Assembly (NCBI GenBank): GCA_013399305.1 | Contig: VXAI01000177.1 | Location: 861,599 to 925,598 of the forward strand | Source: Rostratula benghalensis | Lineage: Eukaryota; Chordata; Aves; Charadriiformes; Rostratulidae | DNA length: 64,000 nt | Direction of reading: 5' to 3' | Part shown: piece after piece, positions 1 to 14,290 of the stretch | Position numbering within the stretch: position 1 is the stretch's first letter | How the letters are laid out: every line of letters starts with the position of its first letter | Position numbers and translations under genes: made by a program | The notes under the pieces: model-generated | Told to the model about the DNA's origin: nothing | Databases searched by the model: none | Seen by the model: only the letters and a program-made list of their open reading frames with translations

Positions 1-1444
1 GTTAATCAAATTAGTGGTTGCAAGCACATGTGAGGAATGCAATGGGCCTCTGTTGTAACAGAAATCCACTGGAGTCAGAACAATCTGGTTTGATCTATAA
101 AATTCCTGCAGGGAAGTTGTAAAAGCCACAAAGGTCTCACAGCTACTTACTGAGGTAAATACTGGGTCACCGTATATTTAGCAATGATAACACAAACCAC
201 AGAAAAATACAGAGTAGGAAAAAAACTTCCTCCGAGTTACAGTAGCGTGGGAAATAAGACGGGGTTTGCCTGAATGTATTCTGAGTTGCTTCTCCTCATA
301 CAGATAAATCAGTGAATGCTCTGTTGTATTTTCTGTGTTCTAGGAGGTCAGAGCACTCAGAGAAGGTTGTAATTATCTCACTCAGTGTCTTCCTTCTATG
401 GAGGGAGCTGAAAAACTACTGCAGTGATCACATATTGAAAAATTGGAGTGAAAAATTTAGAGAGAGAGAGAAAATCTGGCACCTTCTACCACCTGGATAG
501 TGGAATAGTCTTATGTGTCTTACAGTCATCTGGAAGATAACAAGGTGGTACCTAAATTAGATCAGCTGGGAATTTACTACTTAATATAGAAGTGGATCAT
601 ACTGTAATGATGTGGTAAAATCAGAACAGATGCTTTTTGGAGATTTTCTTAGGGCTTCTTTAATCCACTGTACTGTTTTGGTTTTACCACAGAGCACAGA
701 AGGCATTACCTGAGGGCAAACAAACTGCTCTGACTGCTAGGGAATGCTACCCTGACTGTTTTGCACCAAACAGATGCAAATTCTAGTTACACGTATGGAG
801 CAGCTCATGGCTGATATCCCTGGAGATATTTTCTCATGGTGAACAGGTCTCCGAGTCCTTGGGTAGACCAGGGGTCAAAAGCTTCAGGCACTTCCACCAC
901 ATGGTCTCAAAACTGTGGGTGTTTTTTAGAGGCTTGACAGGTTGCTGCCTGGGTGCTTTGGAAAGGCTTTTTTTACATATATATATATATATATAAATGT
1001 ATCTGTCTCACCCAGTGTCTAGGCCATGCAGTTTTCTAATACTATTACCATGGTGCAGCACCATAGCAGAGCTCATCTGACAGGTGAGGTGTTCTTTTAT
1101 CAGTGAAGCTTTTTCCTGCCAGCAAGAAAGACATCATGAAATCCATTTGGTACTAGCACTGCAGCCAGTAAGGACAAGAACATCAGAGGTAAATAATAAA
1201 TGAGCAGAAACCTACAAATTTTGCTGAGCATCATGGTATGAGCAGGAATACCAGGCAGAGATAACCTAAAACCTACAGATGAGAGATGGCTCACCAAAAC
1301 TGAAAAACAACCAGTGAGTTCACATGAAATGTCCTGATCTGATCTGGTGCATCGTGGTGCACCTGTTGACACATGAAGCACTAGGATGTCTTTGTGTCCT
1401 GAACAGAGAGGAGGCAGTCTGAGCAGAGGTAGGTGTTTCCATAT
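1..1444. other. Intergenic, no gene seen
   Basis: Unique-looking AT-rich DNA with the AT repeat at 977. Open frames are short and unrecognised. Confidence 0.7.
977..995. repeat. (AT)n microsatellite
   Basis: A pure AT dinucleotide run of about 19 bp. Confidence 0.85.
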
Positions 1445-1849
1445 TGTGCTGGTTTTAGCTGGGATATAGTTAATTTTCTTTATAGTAGCTGATATAGGGC
1501 TTTGTATACAGCTTTGTATTTGGGATGAAAATAGTGTTGATAATACAGGGATGTTTTAGTTACTGCTGAGATGTGTTTACGCAGAGTCAAGACTTTTTTT
1601 ACTCCTCACCCTTATCCCACCAGTGAGCAGGCTGGGGGTACACAAGAAGTTGTGAGGGGACACAGATGGGACAGTGATCCCAACTAACCACGGGGATATC
1701 CCGTGCCATGTGATGTCAGGAGCAGCACATAAAGTGAGGGAAGAAGAAGGAAGAGCAGGGGATGTTTGGAGTAGTAGTGTTTTTCTTCCCAAGTAACCCT
1801 TATACCCCTGATGGGGGGCTTAGTCACCAGTTGGGGTTAAACCATATTC
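1445..1849 (+). mobile_element. ERVL-like solo LTR, internally deleted
   Basis: It starts TGTGCTGGTTTTAGCTGGGATATAGTTAATTTT and contains TAATACAGGGATGTTTTAGTTACTGCTGAG, GGCTGGGGGTACACAAGAAG and a CCATGTGATGTCA...AGCA block. It ends near GGGTTAAACCAT. These blocks recur in an LTR family common in birds, including the copy at 44863 here. The distal third is shortened. Confidence 0.75.
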
Positions 1850-2800
1850 CTGGATGATGTATTTCCATTTCTCTTTTAAACATTTGGCCCTTATTAACTC
1901 TATTATGCTGTTAGAATTGCAATGGTCTAACTTTTCTTAATTTCTCTCAGCTACTTACCAGCTTTTCTGACTTGTGCATACTGGAGATTTATACTTCTAT
2001 GACTCTCCTCAGTTCCTCTAATTATTGGGGGTTTTGTGTGTGTGCGTGTGATGTGGCACTCTTTGCTACAGAGTCATCCACACAGCATACCCATGGGGTT
2101 TCTTCCCTCAGAAGCTCTAGCATTTTCCCTCACTGCTTTTGGTGCTTCAGCTCTATTCTCATTCAACGTCTTTGGTTGCTTGCTTGCTTGCTTGTTAATA
2201 TTGCCAAGCATGGCAGTTCAGCAATGAGAGCTCTTTCAGCTCTCACATTCTTCTCAGTTGTGACACTTACTGTTTGAGTTTTAAATACCTTTTGTTGACT
2301 TTATCCCACTGCACTGAGCTTATTAAACTGATCTTCTCTCACTGTTGTGTCAAAACATGTCCTAAAGCTCATACAATAGAAATCTCTTAGTTCTTTCCTT
2401 TCCAAGTAATTGTTTCTCTTTTTAAATTAATTCATACAAGTTATATTTCTGATTACTGCATCTATATTAACTTCAGCATTCTCCTCTCTTTTTCTGATCA
2501 GTGATTTCACTACCTTCTGTACCAACAAAGGCAAACTCTAAAAAAAGCAGGAGGTAATGCTTCCTGTCCTGCCATCCCCTCTCATGCTCAAAACTGCATC
2601 TGACATCTAATTATGCCTGCACTCTAACTTTCTGTACTATTCCCTTAGTCTAGTTTTGTAACAAAACTCCAGTGAGTAGACAGCTCCTACAAACGTCCTT
2701 TTGTATTTTGGGCAAAATGTTGCAGTCTTTGCTGACCTTGCACAGTCTGCACCAGTATGCAGACTTTCATCCAAACTGTGCTAATAGAAAGGCATCCATT
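1850..2800. other. Intergenic between LTR and CR1
   Basis: T-rich unique DNA with the TTGC repeat. Nothing else was identified. Confidence 0.7.
2176..2194. repeat. (TTGC)n microsatellite
   Basis: Nearly five copies of TTGC. Confidence 0.8.
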
Positions 2801-3339
2801 ACAGAATCATAGAATCATTCAGGTTGGAAGAGACCCTTGGGATCATCAAGGCCAACCATCAGCCCTAATCTACAAATTCCTCCCCTACACCAAATCTCCC
2901 AACACCACATCTAAATGACTGAAACACATTCAGGGATGGGGACTCAACCACCTCCCTGGGTGGACAGCCTGTTCCAGTGTCTGACCACTCCTTCTGTGAA
3001 AAATTCTTTCCTAATGTTCAGCCTAAACCTACATTGTTGCAGCTTGAAGCCATTCCCTCTCCATCTATCACCAATCACCTGTGAGAAGAGACCAGCACCA
3101 ACCTCTCTACAATGCCCTTTCAAGTAGCTGTAGAGAGTAATGAGGTCTCCCCTCAGCCTCCTCTTCCTCAAAGTAAACAGTCCCGGCTCCTTTAATCGCT
3201 CTTCAGAAGATTTGTTCTCCAGGCCCTTCTCCAGGCTTCATTGCCCTCCTCTGCGCTCACTCCAGCACCTCGACATCTCTCTTGTCTTGAGGTGCCCAGA
3301 ACGGGACACAATACTCAAGGTGTGGCCTCACCAGATTAA
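2801..3339 (-). mobile_element. CR1 LINE 3' fragment
   Basis: The left edge carries the reversed CR1 3' end (ACAGAATCATAGAATCATTC then AGGTTGGAAGAGACC). On the minus strand, C-terminal reverse-transcriptase ORF pieces are readable ([25 protein letters not shown]). The element is 5'-truncated, as is usual for CR1. Confidence 0.93.
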
Positions 3340-6300
3340 GACCTAGAAGTTGCCTGTTACTCCCCTGAGCACAATGATGACTTGCAAGAAATGGGATGGA
3401 ATAAGGGTGAAGAGCCCATCCAGCTGGAAAGATCCCTCTCCAGCTGTAGCGTTCTGGTTCAGCCCGGCTGTGACGCTCATGCTGGGCACTTCTGAAGTGG
3501 TCTCTTAAAGCAGATGTTCTGCTTCACATATTTTTTGTTTCCTTTTTGTCTGCTGACACATTTATTTTCCAAGGTGGGCTGATTTCTAGATGCACCATAG
3601 ATTAGGGAGCTGCTGAATTTAAACACTGACCTTTAGCTTTCCTACCGCCTCCACCAATGCACAATTTAGTTCCACTTACAGTGAAATTTGCAGAATTGCT
3701 CGGTGTGAGAACAGAAAGCATTTCCATCACTCATGAATCTAGCAAACACCTTAATTTATTCAGTTTTACTTGATATTTCAATAGGAATAAACCTCACTGT
3801 AGCCAGTTTGGGGAAAATTGGTGAGCTGCTACTGTTTGTTAAAAGTTACTCCCCAAGAATCATTATGAGTTTTAATTATTAGATGTGTTTGCTGAGATCC
3901 ACATTGCTTCACCTCATGCTATGGAAAGTATAAACGTTAAGACTGTTACAGCTGAATGTTTTGATCTAACTTTCTGAGGTTTACAGAAAAAGACATATTT
4001 AGGCTTTAATTAAGTATGTTTAATCTATGTTACATACTATAGCCAAAAGAGAGTAAATTAGAGGTGAGATTAACAATTGACTAATTAGAATAAAGATCCA
4101 GAGATTAGGCAGTACTTTAGTGAGTTTACATTTCTGCTCACAGAATCTGGGTATGAATGATAACTAGAGGTTCAGCCCTGACTCTAATAATCCTTATTAA
4201 CAGATGACTGCACAAATCTCTAGGATGTGACAGCACAGTAAGTCACTAATGCTGTGTGATCACAAGTGTGATGAGTTTATCAGCTTCACTAACTTGAACC
4301 CCTATTATTTGCTTTTTGACAATCCTTTCCTCCAAACACCCATATTTCTGCCTCAGAGAAAATTTGGGAGCTCCGTTGTTCATCTGCAGAGTGATGCTTG
4401 ACTGGTGCCGTCATGTCACTGCCATTCATTCCTCCCCCACTGTATGGGTTTCAAGTTGGGAGTCCCTGAGCACAAGCCACAGAGGGCCTTGGAGAAGCAA
4501 CGCCATGGGAAAAGGCATAGCAGTAAACCAAAGATACTACTCCAGAGCAACCCATGGGTTAAATCAGCTTTAATGAATGCACCCAGAAAAGCATGCAATT
4601 AATTCCTACATCTCAAATCTGAATAATATGTCAATTCATTACACAAGGCACAAACAAGTAAGTCACTTAGATCTGTCTGCTAGCGGGGAGAAATCTCCAG
4701 CATTATTTCTGCGGCAGAGCAGTCCAGACAGGACTGCAGATCTCCTGAGCTGCTCTGATATCTGTAATTTTCATATGTGTTACCATTTCGGCGCCTTCTT
4801 CCACAGAAGATTAACCCTAAAATGATTCAGCCTCTGAATTCTTTATAGTATTTAATGGTCATTTCTTCTTGGACTGCTGAAAAATAAGGATGAGCTATTG
4901 CATTTAAGTAAATAATTATATCCAGGTATCATCTGTCAAACTTGTCATGGCTTTGCAACACTTTTCATCTTGCAGATCTAATCCTTTTGGCACGATGTGA
5001 CTTTTACACCACTTTTCTTTAGGCAAGTCTTTAACTGACATCACACATTGTCCCTCTCTGTTCTTTACACAGAGTGGATACATAAATCTTGAAGATGCAG
5101 AAGGCTTTCTTTTCATATTAGAGCACACTAAAAGCTGTCTCCCTCCCCACTAGACACACAGCTATGCCACAAGCGTCCACACTTTTTTGTCCCATGGGAC
5201 TGGTGCTTGCAATGCCTTGCACTGGAAATGAGCCCACGGTCACTGGATGATGTACTGTGCAATACCCTCCTACTTCAGCTGTTGGGAGCAACATGGGAAT
5301 ACCAGCCTGCTGCTCTGATTTCTCATTTTGCTTAAAACTGAAGCCAAAGACTATGATTCCAAGGCCTATGTGGTTTGGCTTGAGGTGTTGGAGGGGCTGA
5401 AATTGACAATCACAGTAACTAGTCTCCTGGGTTTAGGTAACAACCTTCTGCTGCCTGGTCTGCCGGCAGGCCTTACTCTTTCATGGAAGTGTATTCCCGT
5501 AAAACAGCTTCTGAATTCCACTTGTCCAGGAGAGGCAGCTGAGCAGTCTGATGGTAATTGGGCTGGTTGTGAGACTGAGTTGCCATTCTGGGCTTTGCTA
5601 CCTGTTGGACCTGGCTGTGGCTGCAGGACCACATGCACTGGGAGAGGACAGGAACTTCAGCACGTCCAAATCTCCTCCTTGTGTTGCTTCCCATGAGGCT
5701 TCTGTCAAACGCATCCCTCCTCTTAGGTACGTCTGCTGTGCTTTTATCAGAGTTGGATTTTTTCTGGCTATGCATTATCTGGCTAACTGTGCATTAAACT
5801 TCAAAAACAACTGGCAGACTATAAATGCATATCACATATAAATAAATAAATCAAACACGTCTTTCTTGCCACTTTAGAAGAGCTCTGGGACCACGTTAGC
5901 CTGGGTAAAGCAGGAAAGAGCAAACAATAAAGGTGAAAAGCAATCCAATGTATGTAGGTGGCTAAATGGAATTAAACATGTGATTATGTGACAGGGGGGT
6001 ATGGGTATGAATCACAAACCATGCTGCCATTTTTAAAATGCGTACTGCAGTGAAATAGACCACGCTATCATTTTAAATGACATAAATGGGGCTTAACCTT
6101 GTTTCTTTCTATCAATCTTGATTGATTGTAACTTTTTAAAAAAGCATTTAATTGTTAGGAATGCATTTTGCTCTGTTTTTCAGAGCATGCTGCTGATGAA
6201 GTGTATGATGAGTCACCTAATTGAACAGGGATGTGTGTCATTATATAAGGAGAAAAACAGATTAAAAGTACCACCTAAATGCCACTGTGTGTTCCGATTT

Positions 6301-9300
6301 TGATTGCGGTAAATAGATTTCAGAATATTTTGTTTTATTAATAAAAAAACTAATAGGTTGAAAATTGGTTCAGACTGGAAGATTAGGGATATTAGTTTAA
6401 AAATAAATAAACAAAACAAAAAAAAACCCCAGAAAAAACATTCTTTCATCTACTGATCCACTGAAAATTTCGGTGTCTTCTGGTATTTCTGGTACAACAA
6501 AGAAGAAAAAATGTCCTCTCTTCTCAGACACTAAAGAATCTGGTATTTCCATAACACCCACTAAGAAGAAGATGCTTGGAGAGCAAGTGATGTTTTCAGT
6601 ACAAGTTCCAGACACTAAAGCAGGGGGTAGTTTAGAAAATGTGGACTGTAGCCCTAAGGTGAAGATGGAGGCTGTGCAATCACTTGGGATATGTGACTGG
6701 GTGTGCACACACCATGGGGCTGGTGCTAAAGGCAGTGGCAAATAACAGCCCATGATCCGCTGGGTAAATCCCTGCCTGATAATGATGTCAGAGCCATTAA
6801 AGATAATGAGCTGCTCATATCTCATGAAGCACGTAACATCCCTTACGCAGCATTTCCTGGGGAGGCAGGAGGGGCAAAAAAAGCTCTTTCCACGCACAGG
6901 GACAGTGAGCACACTGGCACAGGTCTCTGGAACAGGGGCTCAGCCTGGACTACCACCTCTTCTCCAGGCATGCCATCACCTGGTAGGAAGACCTCCAGTG
7001 CCACCAAGGTTAATGATTTCTTCCTGTGAAGTTGTCCCTGTAGAAAGCTCAGCCTGGCATTACTTTCCATGCTGGGCTGTAGTGCCCTGACATTGCCCAG
7101 CACAGTGCCTGGCTGATGCAGATGGAAAGCATCTGAAGGTTTTGGACAGACTGCCTGGATGGCTCATCTTGGAGCTAGCTCCATGTATGATGGATTCAAA
7201 CCACTGCTTGTGGTGACCTTCCTAGCCAGACCTTGCTCAGGTTGACTCCTGACCCTGCAGCTGGCCCTCAGGGTAAATGACTGTGAAAATATGCCATGTT
7301 GTGCCCACAATTAATAAGCCCTGCTGCCCACTTCCCAAGCCAGCAGTAGCTGCTTTTGTAGGCTTTTGAGGCTGCTTTATACCCCACAGGCACTGCGAAG
7401 CCCTGCCATGTCTTTTCAGGACCCACTTAGGACTCAACTAAATGCGTGGTGATGTGCTGCCTGGCCAGTGGACTCTGTGTCAGACAGGGCAAGCAGGCAG
7501 GGGACATACGAAGGTGAGCAAGCAGGCACAGATTAGCAGGAAAGGAGGTGTTTCTGTTGGTCAACCTCTATCCCTGTCCTCTGCCCAGGCTCTGAGCTCT
7601 GGAGGAGACCCCCCTGATCCCCTGGCTTCACTGTGTGCTCTGTGGGTGACAGGTGCTTCCCTCCCATGGTGGCACAGACCAAGTTCCCCCCAGCCTCGGG
7701 AAACATCTGCACTGTGAAAGGCCAGAGGAAGCAAAAGCATATGTTGGACAGGGCTGGTGTGTTGGTCTAGTTTTCTGTCTCCTATGGCTGCTTCTTACTG
7801 TCCTTCTGATAAGGGATCCAGTCCTCTCCCTCCTCCCAACACTCTTTCCTGCATAGGAATAAATCTCCTGGAGACCTTTTGCTTGCCAGGCTTCAGGGGG
7901 ACACGGACCTGGTCTATTACAGCTCATGCTGCTGTAGACCACTTTTCTATTAATAGATCTTCAGTTGCTCCAGGACTTACGGCACCTCGTACTTCTCAGT
8001 AAGTTATATTTATGTGGTACTTACATGACGCAGCTAGTTTGTAAAAAGCCATAGCTGCGTAAACAGAGTCTGTGGGGATCAACCAGCTGAATTCAACCAA
8101 GATCCTCAGTCTGCCCTCAAATCAGACCCTACTCATTTACACAGACTATCACAATGGCCATAAGGAAAGACTTACCTTCAAGTGTTTTACATCTAATAAA
8201 CTGATCAGGAGAACATACAGGCATTCCTGGGCAAAACTACATCCACAGCTTGATTTATACTTACATGGATATTGAACCACCCGCAAGAAACATTCAGAAA
8301 AGACACGAGCTGCAAGCCAAAAACGCACAAGGGAGTGTGCACAGGTTAGGGTTACACAAGTATGAAGGGTCACAAACACTTGCAATGCAAACACGGACAG
8401 TTGTGCCCAGGCTCGACACAGCTCTTACCAGGCTTGACTTTTATATCCACTGGGTTTAACGTACAAATATCAGAATCTAACTTTTACATTAACACTAAAC
8501 AATTGCTTGTTTCAGAACGAGCCTAGGTGGATCGTTTAATTAAAACTAATAACAGATTGCCAGCTGCTAATTAGGAAATTAATTAGTCACAGAGTAAAGT
8601 GTCGTTACTCCATGTGAAGGAGCTGATTTCAAGTTGTCGTGGAGGGCGCTGGCCTTTTGCCAGCACCAGTAAGTATATGCCCAGAAAAATAAACTCTGAT
8701 TATTGATGAGTAATTTTCCTTTGAATAAGAGGAGGTCTGTACCATCAATTAAATAATGAACTCCAGCCTTTTCATAAAAGAAATCTATCCTCCCTCTTTT
8801 GTCAGAAAAAAGCTTCTGTGAACTTATAATGACCAATACTAGAAAGGAAATGTGCAAGAATAAAAATCTTCAGGGTAAGGAAAGTTAGTCCTTTGTTGAT
8901 ATAAGGTGTTGTTTAATCTACTTGGTTCTGTGGTGTCATAAATAGTTGCATGAAACCACTGCTTTTTAAGTGGTTAATAAAATGCTAAAATGGAAGGCTC
9001 TATCGGTAGCTTCCCACCTGTACCATCCCAAAAGCAATCTGCATTTAACAAAAATGTCAATACCCTTAAAGCCTCCTTCTAGCAGTCTTTGCTGTTCTCC
9101 AGCTCCCAAAACCCCCACATTCCTCACAGCATAACAGGGAAAGCAAGAACTGTGCTTGTGAGTTAAAAAGCGTGTCTGAAGATGTTCAAAGACAGGAACA
9201 AACTGTCTGTATGTCAGTACAATTTTAGGCAGCCCCAGGTTAATTCCCTAGCTAAGATCCAACATGACTTCATAAAATCCCATGTTACTGTAAAGGAAAA

Positions 9301-12300
9301 AGCTCTTAGTAGCTGTGAGGTGCAAGACACCATGTACAGCCTGTATGTGACTATAGAGGTGTTAACTATAATGTTAGGAATACAAATAAAATGGCCATCT
9401 TGTTGAAAGCCCTCAAAATCAGACACCCTTACGATACCAGGGCTGAAATTACCTGAGATTTGTGAGATTTGAATGGAATAAAAGTTGGCCTCCAGAATTC
9501 AGCTAGGCCTATATATGACTCATCTGCACCAGAAGCTCCTCACCAGAAGGGAGGTGAAGCTCTGTGGCTATAAGCAAGTGAGCACGGTGTGGTGCTGGAC
9601 ACCAGAGCGGAGAGCAAACATACAAACACACGTGGAAGTTAATACCTTAGGGGAGCTGCTGTTCCTTGTGATTGCCTCTGATATGAAATACCGCAACTGC
9701 CTCACGCACAGAGTAAACATGGCTTAACTACTGGGACAGCAGGAGGGAAATCACATCTAATTAAAACCACGGAGGACGGCATTTAGGCAGGCAGAATGTA
9801 GTCCTTCATCCCGGGATTACACATAAAAGTGTCAGTTCATTCTCTGTCTTCATAGAAATTCTCAAGGGAGAGTGAAGTGGCCAGTGTCTCCCATGCCACC
9901 TCTCAGATGAAAGCCTGTACTGCAGAGTTACGTGGTGGGCGCAGAGCCATGGCTGAATGGGAGGGAAATACACATCCTGGCTTTGGATGGCACATGATAA
10001 GAGAGACTGTCAATCCAGATGGGCAACCAGATAGGTTATTCTTAGAACTTTGCACAAATTTACTTAAAAGTCACATTTAACAAATTACAGGGCCTACGGA
10101 AACATACAATTACCACAATGATTCCAGCCATTATTAGAAGAGTGTTGCTTCTTTAATCAAACTTAAGAACATAATCTGTGAACATGCTTCAAAGGGCCTC
10201 CATAGCCTACTGATGCTGCAGGGATTCAAAACCTGCAGCTGTCAGACAACAAAATGTTAGTCTTACCAGCATTTCCATACCTGGCATTGGTGTATTCCCA
10301 TGTTTTGAAGATGCAAGCATCTGCCAATGCCACCTGCCCTTCTCCTCTACTCCAGGCATACTCCCTGGAGAAGTGGCAAGGGATTACCAAGTATTTTAGT
10401 CATTAAGATGACAAGAGAAAATGTTGCACCGTGGCATTTCAAGTGGATGAGGAGCAGAGAATGTATCCTGTAATTCTAAGAGAGATACTGTCAAGCAAAA
10501 TAAATGAACAAATGAAATGAATTGTGATTCATCTGATGTCTTCTCTAGGGCAATCACTGGACAAAGATGTAACACAAACGTTATTGCAGCTGATAGGAAA
10601 TGTTTCATTTTCAAGTTGTTACCCAACTTGTTTACTAGGAGACAGGCTGAACCCATGCCCTTTACTTGAGACATCCTCTCTTTGATCCTCTAGCAGAAGA
10701 GCAAGAGAACCTGTATTAAAAATAACAGGAGATCAATTTTCCAGCTACCACAAGACAGAAGCGACAGCAGTGAATCAACGAAGAGGAAGAGAGATAATGC
10801 CATGATAGGTGCAGGTTTGCACCAGCATCACACATTCCTGCCCTCCAAGGCAAGTGCCTCCTCTCCTCACAGTGGCAGGCAGAGCAGCCTGAGCAATTCT
10901 CTGTCTCTGGCTTGATAAAAGTTCAGGTTATCATACCAATAAGTAAGGTGGCATTGGGTGCTTGGTGTGCCAGGCAGGCCAAATGGCAAACACGGCTGTC
11001 AGGGTGTCTTGACAGCAATCCCGAACCCTTTGTGCTGGTTCTGCAAAGGAGACGCTGCCCAAAACGATTGTAGTTGACAAGGTGACGGGAGGCAGCACGT
11101 TTGAAAGGTGGCAAGGGAAGATCAAAACACGGAAATGTGAAGTAATAGCAGCCTCAGGGGTGAGAGGGTTACAAGATGTTTTTTTCTGATTTATTGTTCT
11201 TTCTGTCTCCATTGTGACTGAGTCCCGAGAGGCTGTAGAAGAGAACTCAGACAGGTTTGTTCCTTGAATGGGCCCCCTCCTTCTTATGGGCAGCATTCTG
11301 CCTTCACAAGTATGTGTGATTTTTGGATGGCATGCTAACTCTGGATGGGAAAAACTGATACTAAGAATCTTCAGTAATCCTTGCCAAGGTAGGGAGAGAA
11401 GTTGTGTTGGCCTCACTAATTCTGACAGGCTCCCTTGGCACCTTATGAAGGTAAAGTATTTAAAATACTTCATTTATATCCTATCCTCATTTGAATTCCA
11501 GGTAAAGTTGTCTTTGGATCATGACTTGGCAGCATTTTATATACCTGCGACCTCTGTGCCTAGAACCAAGAGGAAAAAGAAAGGGCCACTGTAGTCTGAG
11601 GTGAAGCCTTGGGATTAGGCTGTGGAGGACATGGGCAATGTCTTTCTGTTGATAGCCCTTTGCTATTACTTGGGGGTTACAGTCTCTTAAGAAATACTTC
11701 TTAAACCACGTAGCTCTCAAATTCTGTCCCCAAAACAAGGAAGCTCCAGCTCAACCACTGCCCAATGCCTGTGTTTTACAAGAAAGGCATCCCAAGGCAG
11801 AGATGCGGGATCTGTAGTGAGACTCCAGACTGTGGAGAGAATACACACCATGGTTTCACCCTTTGTTGCTCCAAACTAGTCCCCTGCACTGGCAGGACTC
11901 AGCACTGCTGCTGTGCAGGATTAGTAAGGAGGTGGTAAATCTTTGCATGCTGCTGGCTGGGATGAAGACACATACAGGCTTGCTGGAAGGAAGAAACATT
12001 TTAGACGTTGAAAGCATTGTACACCTTGCACCAATGTTCAGGCGTGATGGTCCATTCTCATCATCCAGCAGAAACAAGGGAAAGCTGTGCCTCTTGCAGG
12101 AGTACCACAAGGTCCCTTTTCTCACCCACATGATGTGTCCCAGCCACACAATGTGCAGAACTTCGTCAGCTGCCTGGGCAAAACCTGAGACAAGGACCCT
12201 ACAACCTTTAAGCAGGCTGAGCTCTCTTCCAGCCATGGGCTGGCATGCCCTGCGGGGTTATCTGAGGCTACCCAGCTATTTTGCTCACCAAGCAGATAGC

Positions 12301-13899
12301 TCCCAATGTATTTCTGAATATGCAGTGCCTGAGATGATAACCAGATGACAGTTTGTCCAGATACTTTCCTCCTTTTGCAATAAAGCATTTGAATGCTTTA
12401 CAGTTCATGTGCTTTTGTTCAATTAATTCTTAGGCAAAACTGACTGAGGTTTTTCAAGTAGCAAGATCAATTGCACAGAGTAAAGTATGTCAGTTCTTGC
12501 GGTCATTCCTTGTCTTTTGAAAAGGAGCGAACTTCCTTGTGCAACTAACAAATAGGCCCAACATACTCCATCCACTTGGAGTAACGCAGATACAAGACCC
12601 AACAACTCAGCTCCTGACTCATGTCCTTCTGTCTCCTTCACCCCATCCAAACCATAATTTCAATCAGTCCACAAATTTGTTTCATGCTCTCAAAGATCAA
12701 AAAAATCTTCTGGGGTCTGTATGCTGTCATACAAGGAAAAGACAACCATGCTTTTCTGTCGTGCTCTCTGTGAGCCATGGTCAGGCACAGGTTATCTGGG
12801 TCAGCCTTTCAGCCACAGTTAGGGATCCAAGGAGAGTTTTCTGTGCATGTCTAGGGTATGCTTTCTGCAGACAGCACAGTGTTGGACATTAATATGGGGG
12901 AGAAAAGATATGACTTCAACAGATAGATAAATAGCTCTTTTCTGGGGCCAAGAGTGAAGCATTTCACATTAGGAGTGTTCCTGAATACCTCACAGAAAAT
13001 GTGGTTTTGGTGTCCTCCATCCTCCCACTGTACCTTAGTTTACGAAGTCCTAGAAAAATTTTATCTCCCTTCTACATGCCACTTCTCCCTTCCCTTTCTT
13101 CCACTGCACCCCAAAAAGGACATTCAGGCCAAAGGGGAACATTGGTTTGTCTGACAAAAATAATTCTTCAGCTACGTTTTTTTCCATTCAAATTACCATC
13201 CCTATCTTGACCTTACACATGGTTTCAAACAACTTTAAATGGTATGTTGATCTTTTGTTTTCCCTGTAGGAAAATAAATTTTCCCCTAAAACCATAGGCT
13301 AGACAAAGATAAGTTTATTCCAATATGTTTCCAATGCCTGTTGCTCAGCTTGATAGAACATTATGCTGAATAAGGGATTCCTGTTTATGCCAGCTCTCCT
13401 ACCACGCAGGAATCCAAGGTAATTGCTTCATCACCCTCTTTCTAATAAAGAAATCACAGCAGAAGAAGAACATCTCCCACATATTAAAAATAAATTTTAG
13501 AAATATAATTATTATGTGGTAGAACTGAGAGAGGTACACAGGATCTTCTCAGACACACAACAGCTTCAAGAGCTCCAGACCCCAGCTTTGGTGGAGATGT
13601 AGACAGAGCCTGTCAGAAGCAGAATGGCAAGTGCAGCCTCTGGGGAAAAGCACAGGACAGAAGCTGGTGACGCCTGATACCAAAAAAAAAAGGCTCCTGC
13701 TCTGTCTGAATGACTGTAACTATGACCTATGTTTACTGTCCCCAAGACTGAGCAGGAGCTGGGTATGCTTTCAAGAAAAGCATATGGGCAAACTGACCCT
13801 GAACCATGCAAGACCACCATGAGGAAGCAATGAATGACATTAGCGGGTGTCCTTCCTGCTGTTGGGGACAGAGGCACTCACCTGCCACCCTGGTCTGTT
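3340..13899. other. Intergenic, no gene seen
   Basis: Ten kilobases of mostly unique DNA. Open frames of up to 180 codons on the minus strand (10931-11473, 6397-6912) show no recognisable domain. Around 8520-8590 there is a cluster of TAATTA/TTAATTA homeodomain-type cores. Confidence 0.65.
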
Positions 13900-14290
13900 G
13901 TTTACAGAAGTTTGCTGCTTGCTGGGGTCCCCGCTCTGGGAGGTTGTGGAGAGACCTTGAGATTTGTCTGATGCTCTAACTGGTACCTCATGATGTTCCT
14001 ACATGTGGGCACCAATGATATTGATGGGGCAACCTGGATAGTATCAAAGGTGACTACAGAGCTCTAGGAGTGGCAATCAGGGATATGGGGACCCAGGCAA
14101 TGTTCTCAGTCCTGTCAGAGAGGAGAATGGTTGTAAGGAGTACAAGGATCAGTGGTACTGCCTGTCCACAACCCTTTTGCAGAGCTGGTGTCAGCAACAG
14201 GGTTTGGTTTTGGACCATGGCATCCTATTTGGAGGTCAGCATCTGCTTGTGAGAGAACTGAGGAAAATGTAGGATGGCTGCCTGAGAATG
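13900..14290 (+). mobile_element. Old retrotransposon ORF1 fragment with esterase-like motif (CR1-type)
   Basis: A degraded reading gives HVGTNDI at about 14005, then GDYRALG, RDMGTQAMFS and GFGFWTM near 14193-14213. GTND with downstream conserved blocks is typical of the SGNH-esterase-like ORF1 of CR1 LINEs. Frameshifts and stops are frequent. No 3' tail is attached. Confidence 0.6.

Noticed and set aside
6397..6912. 171-codon open frame on the minus strand
   Set aside because: Low-complexity Phe-rich C-terminus from an A-rich tract, no family resemblance.
10931..11473. 180-codon open frame on the minus strand
   Set aside because: No recognisable domain, motif, neighbour or splice context; composition is consistent with chance in non-coding DNA.
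11863..12348. 161-codon open frame on the plus strand
   Set aside because: Overlaps another open frame on the opposite strand; neither resembles a known protein.
14070..14252. Small open frame as a gene
   Set aside because: It falls inside a degraded retrotransposon ORF1 fragment.
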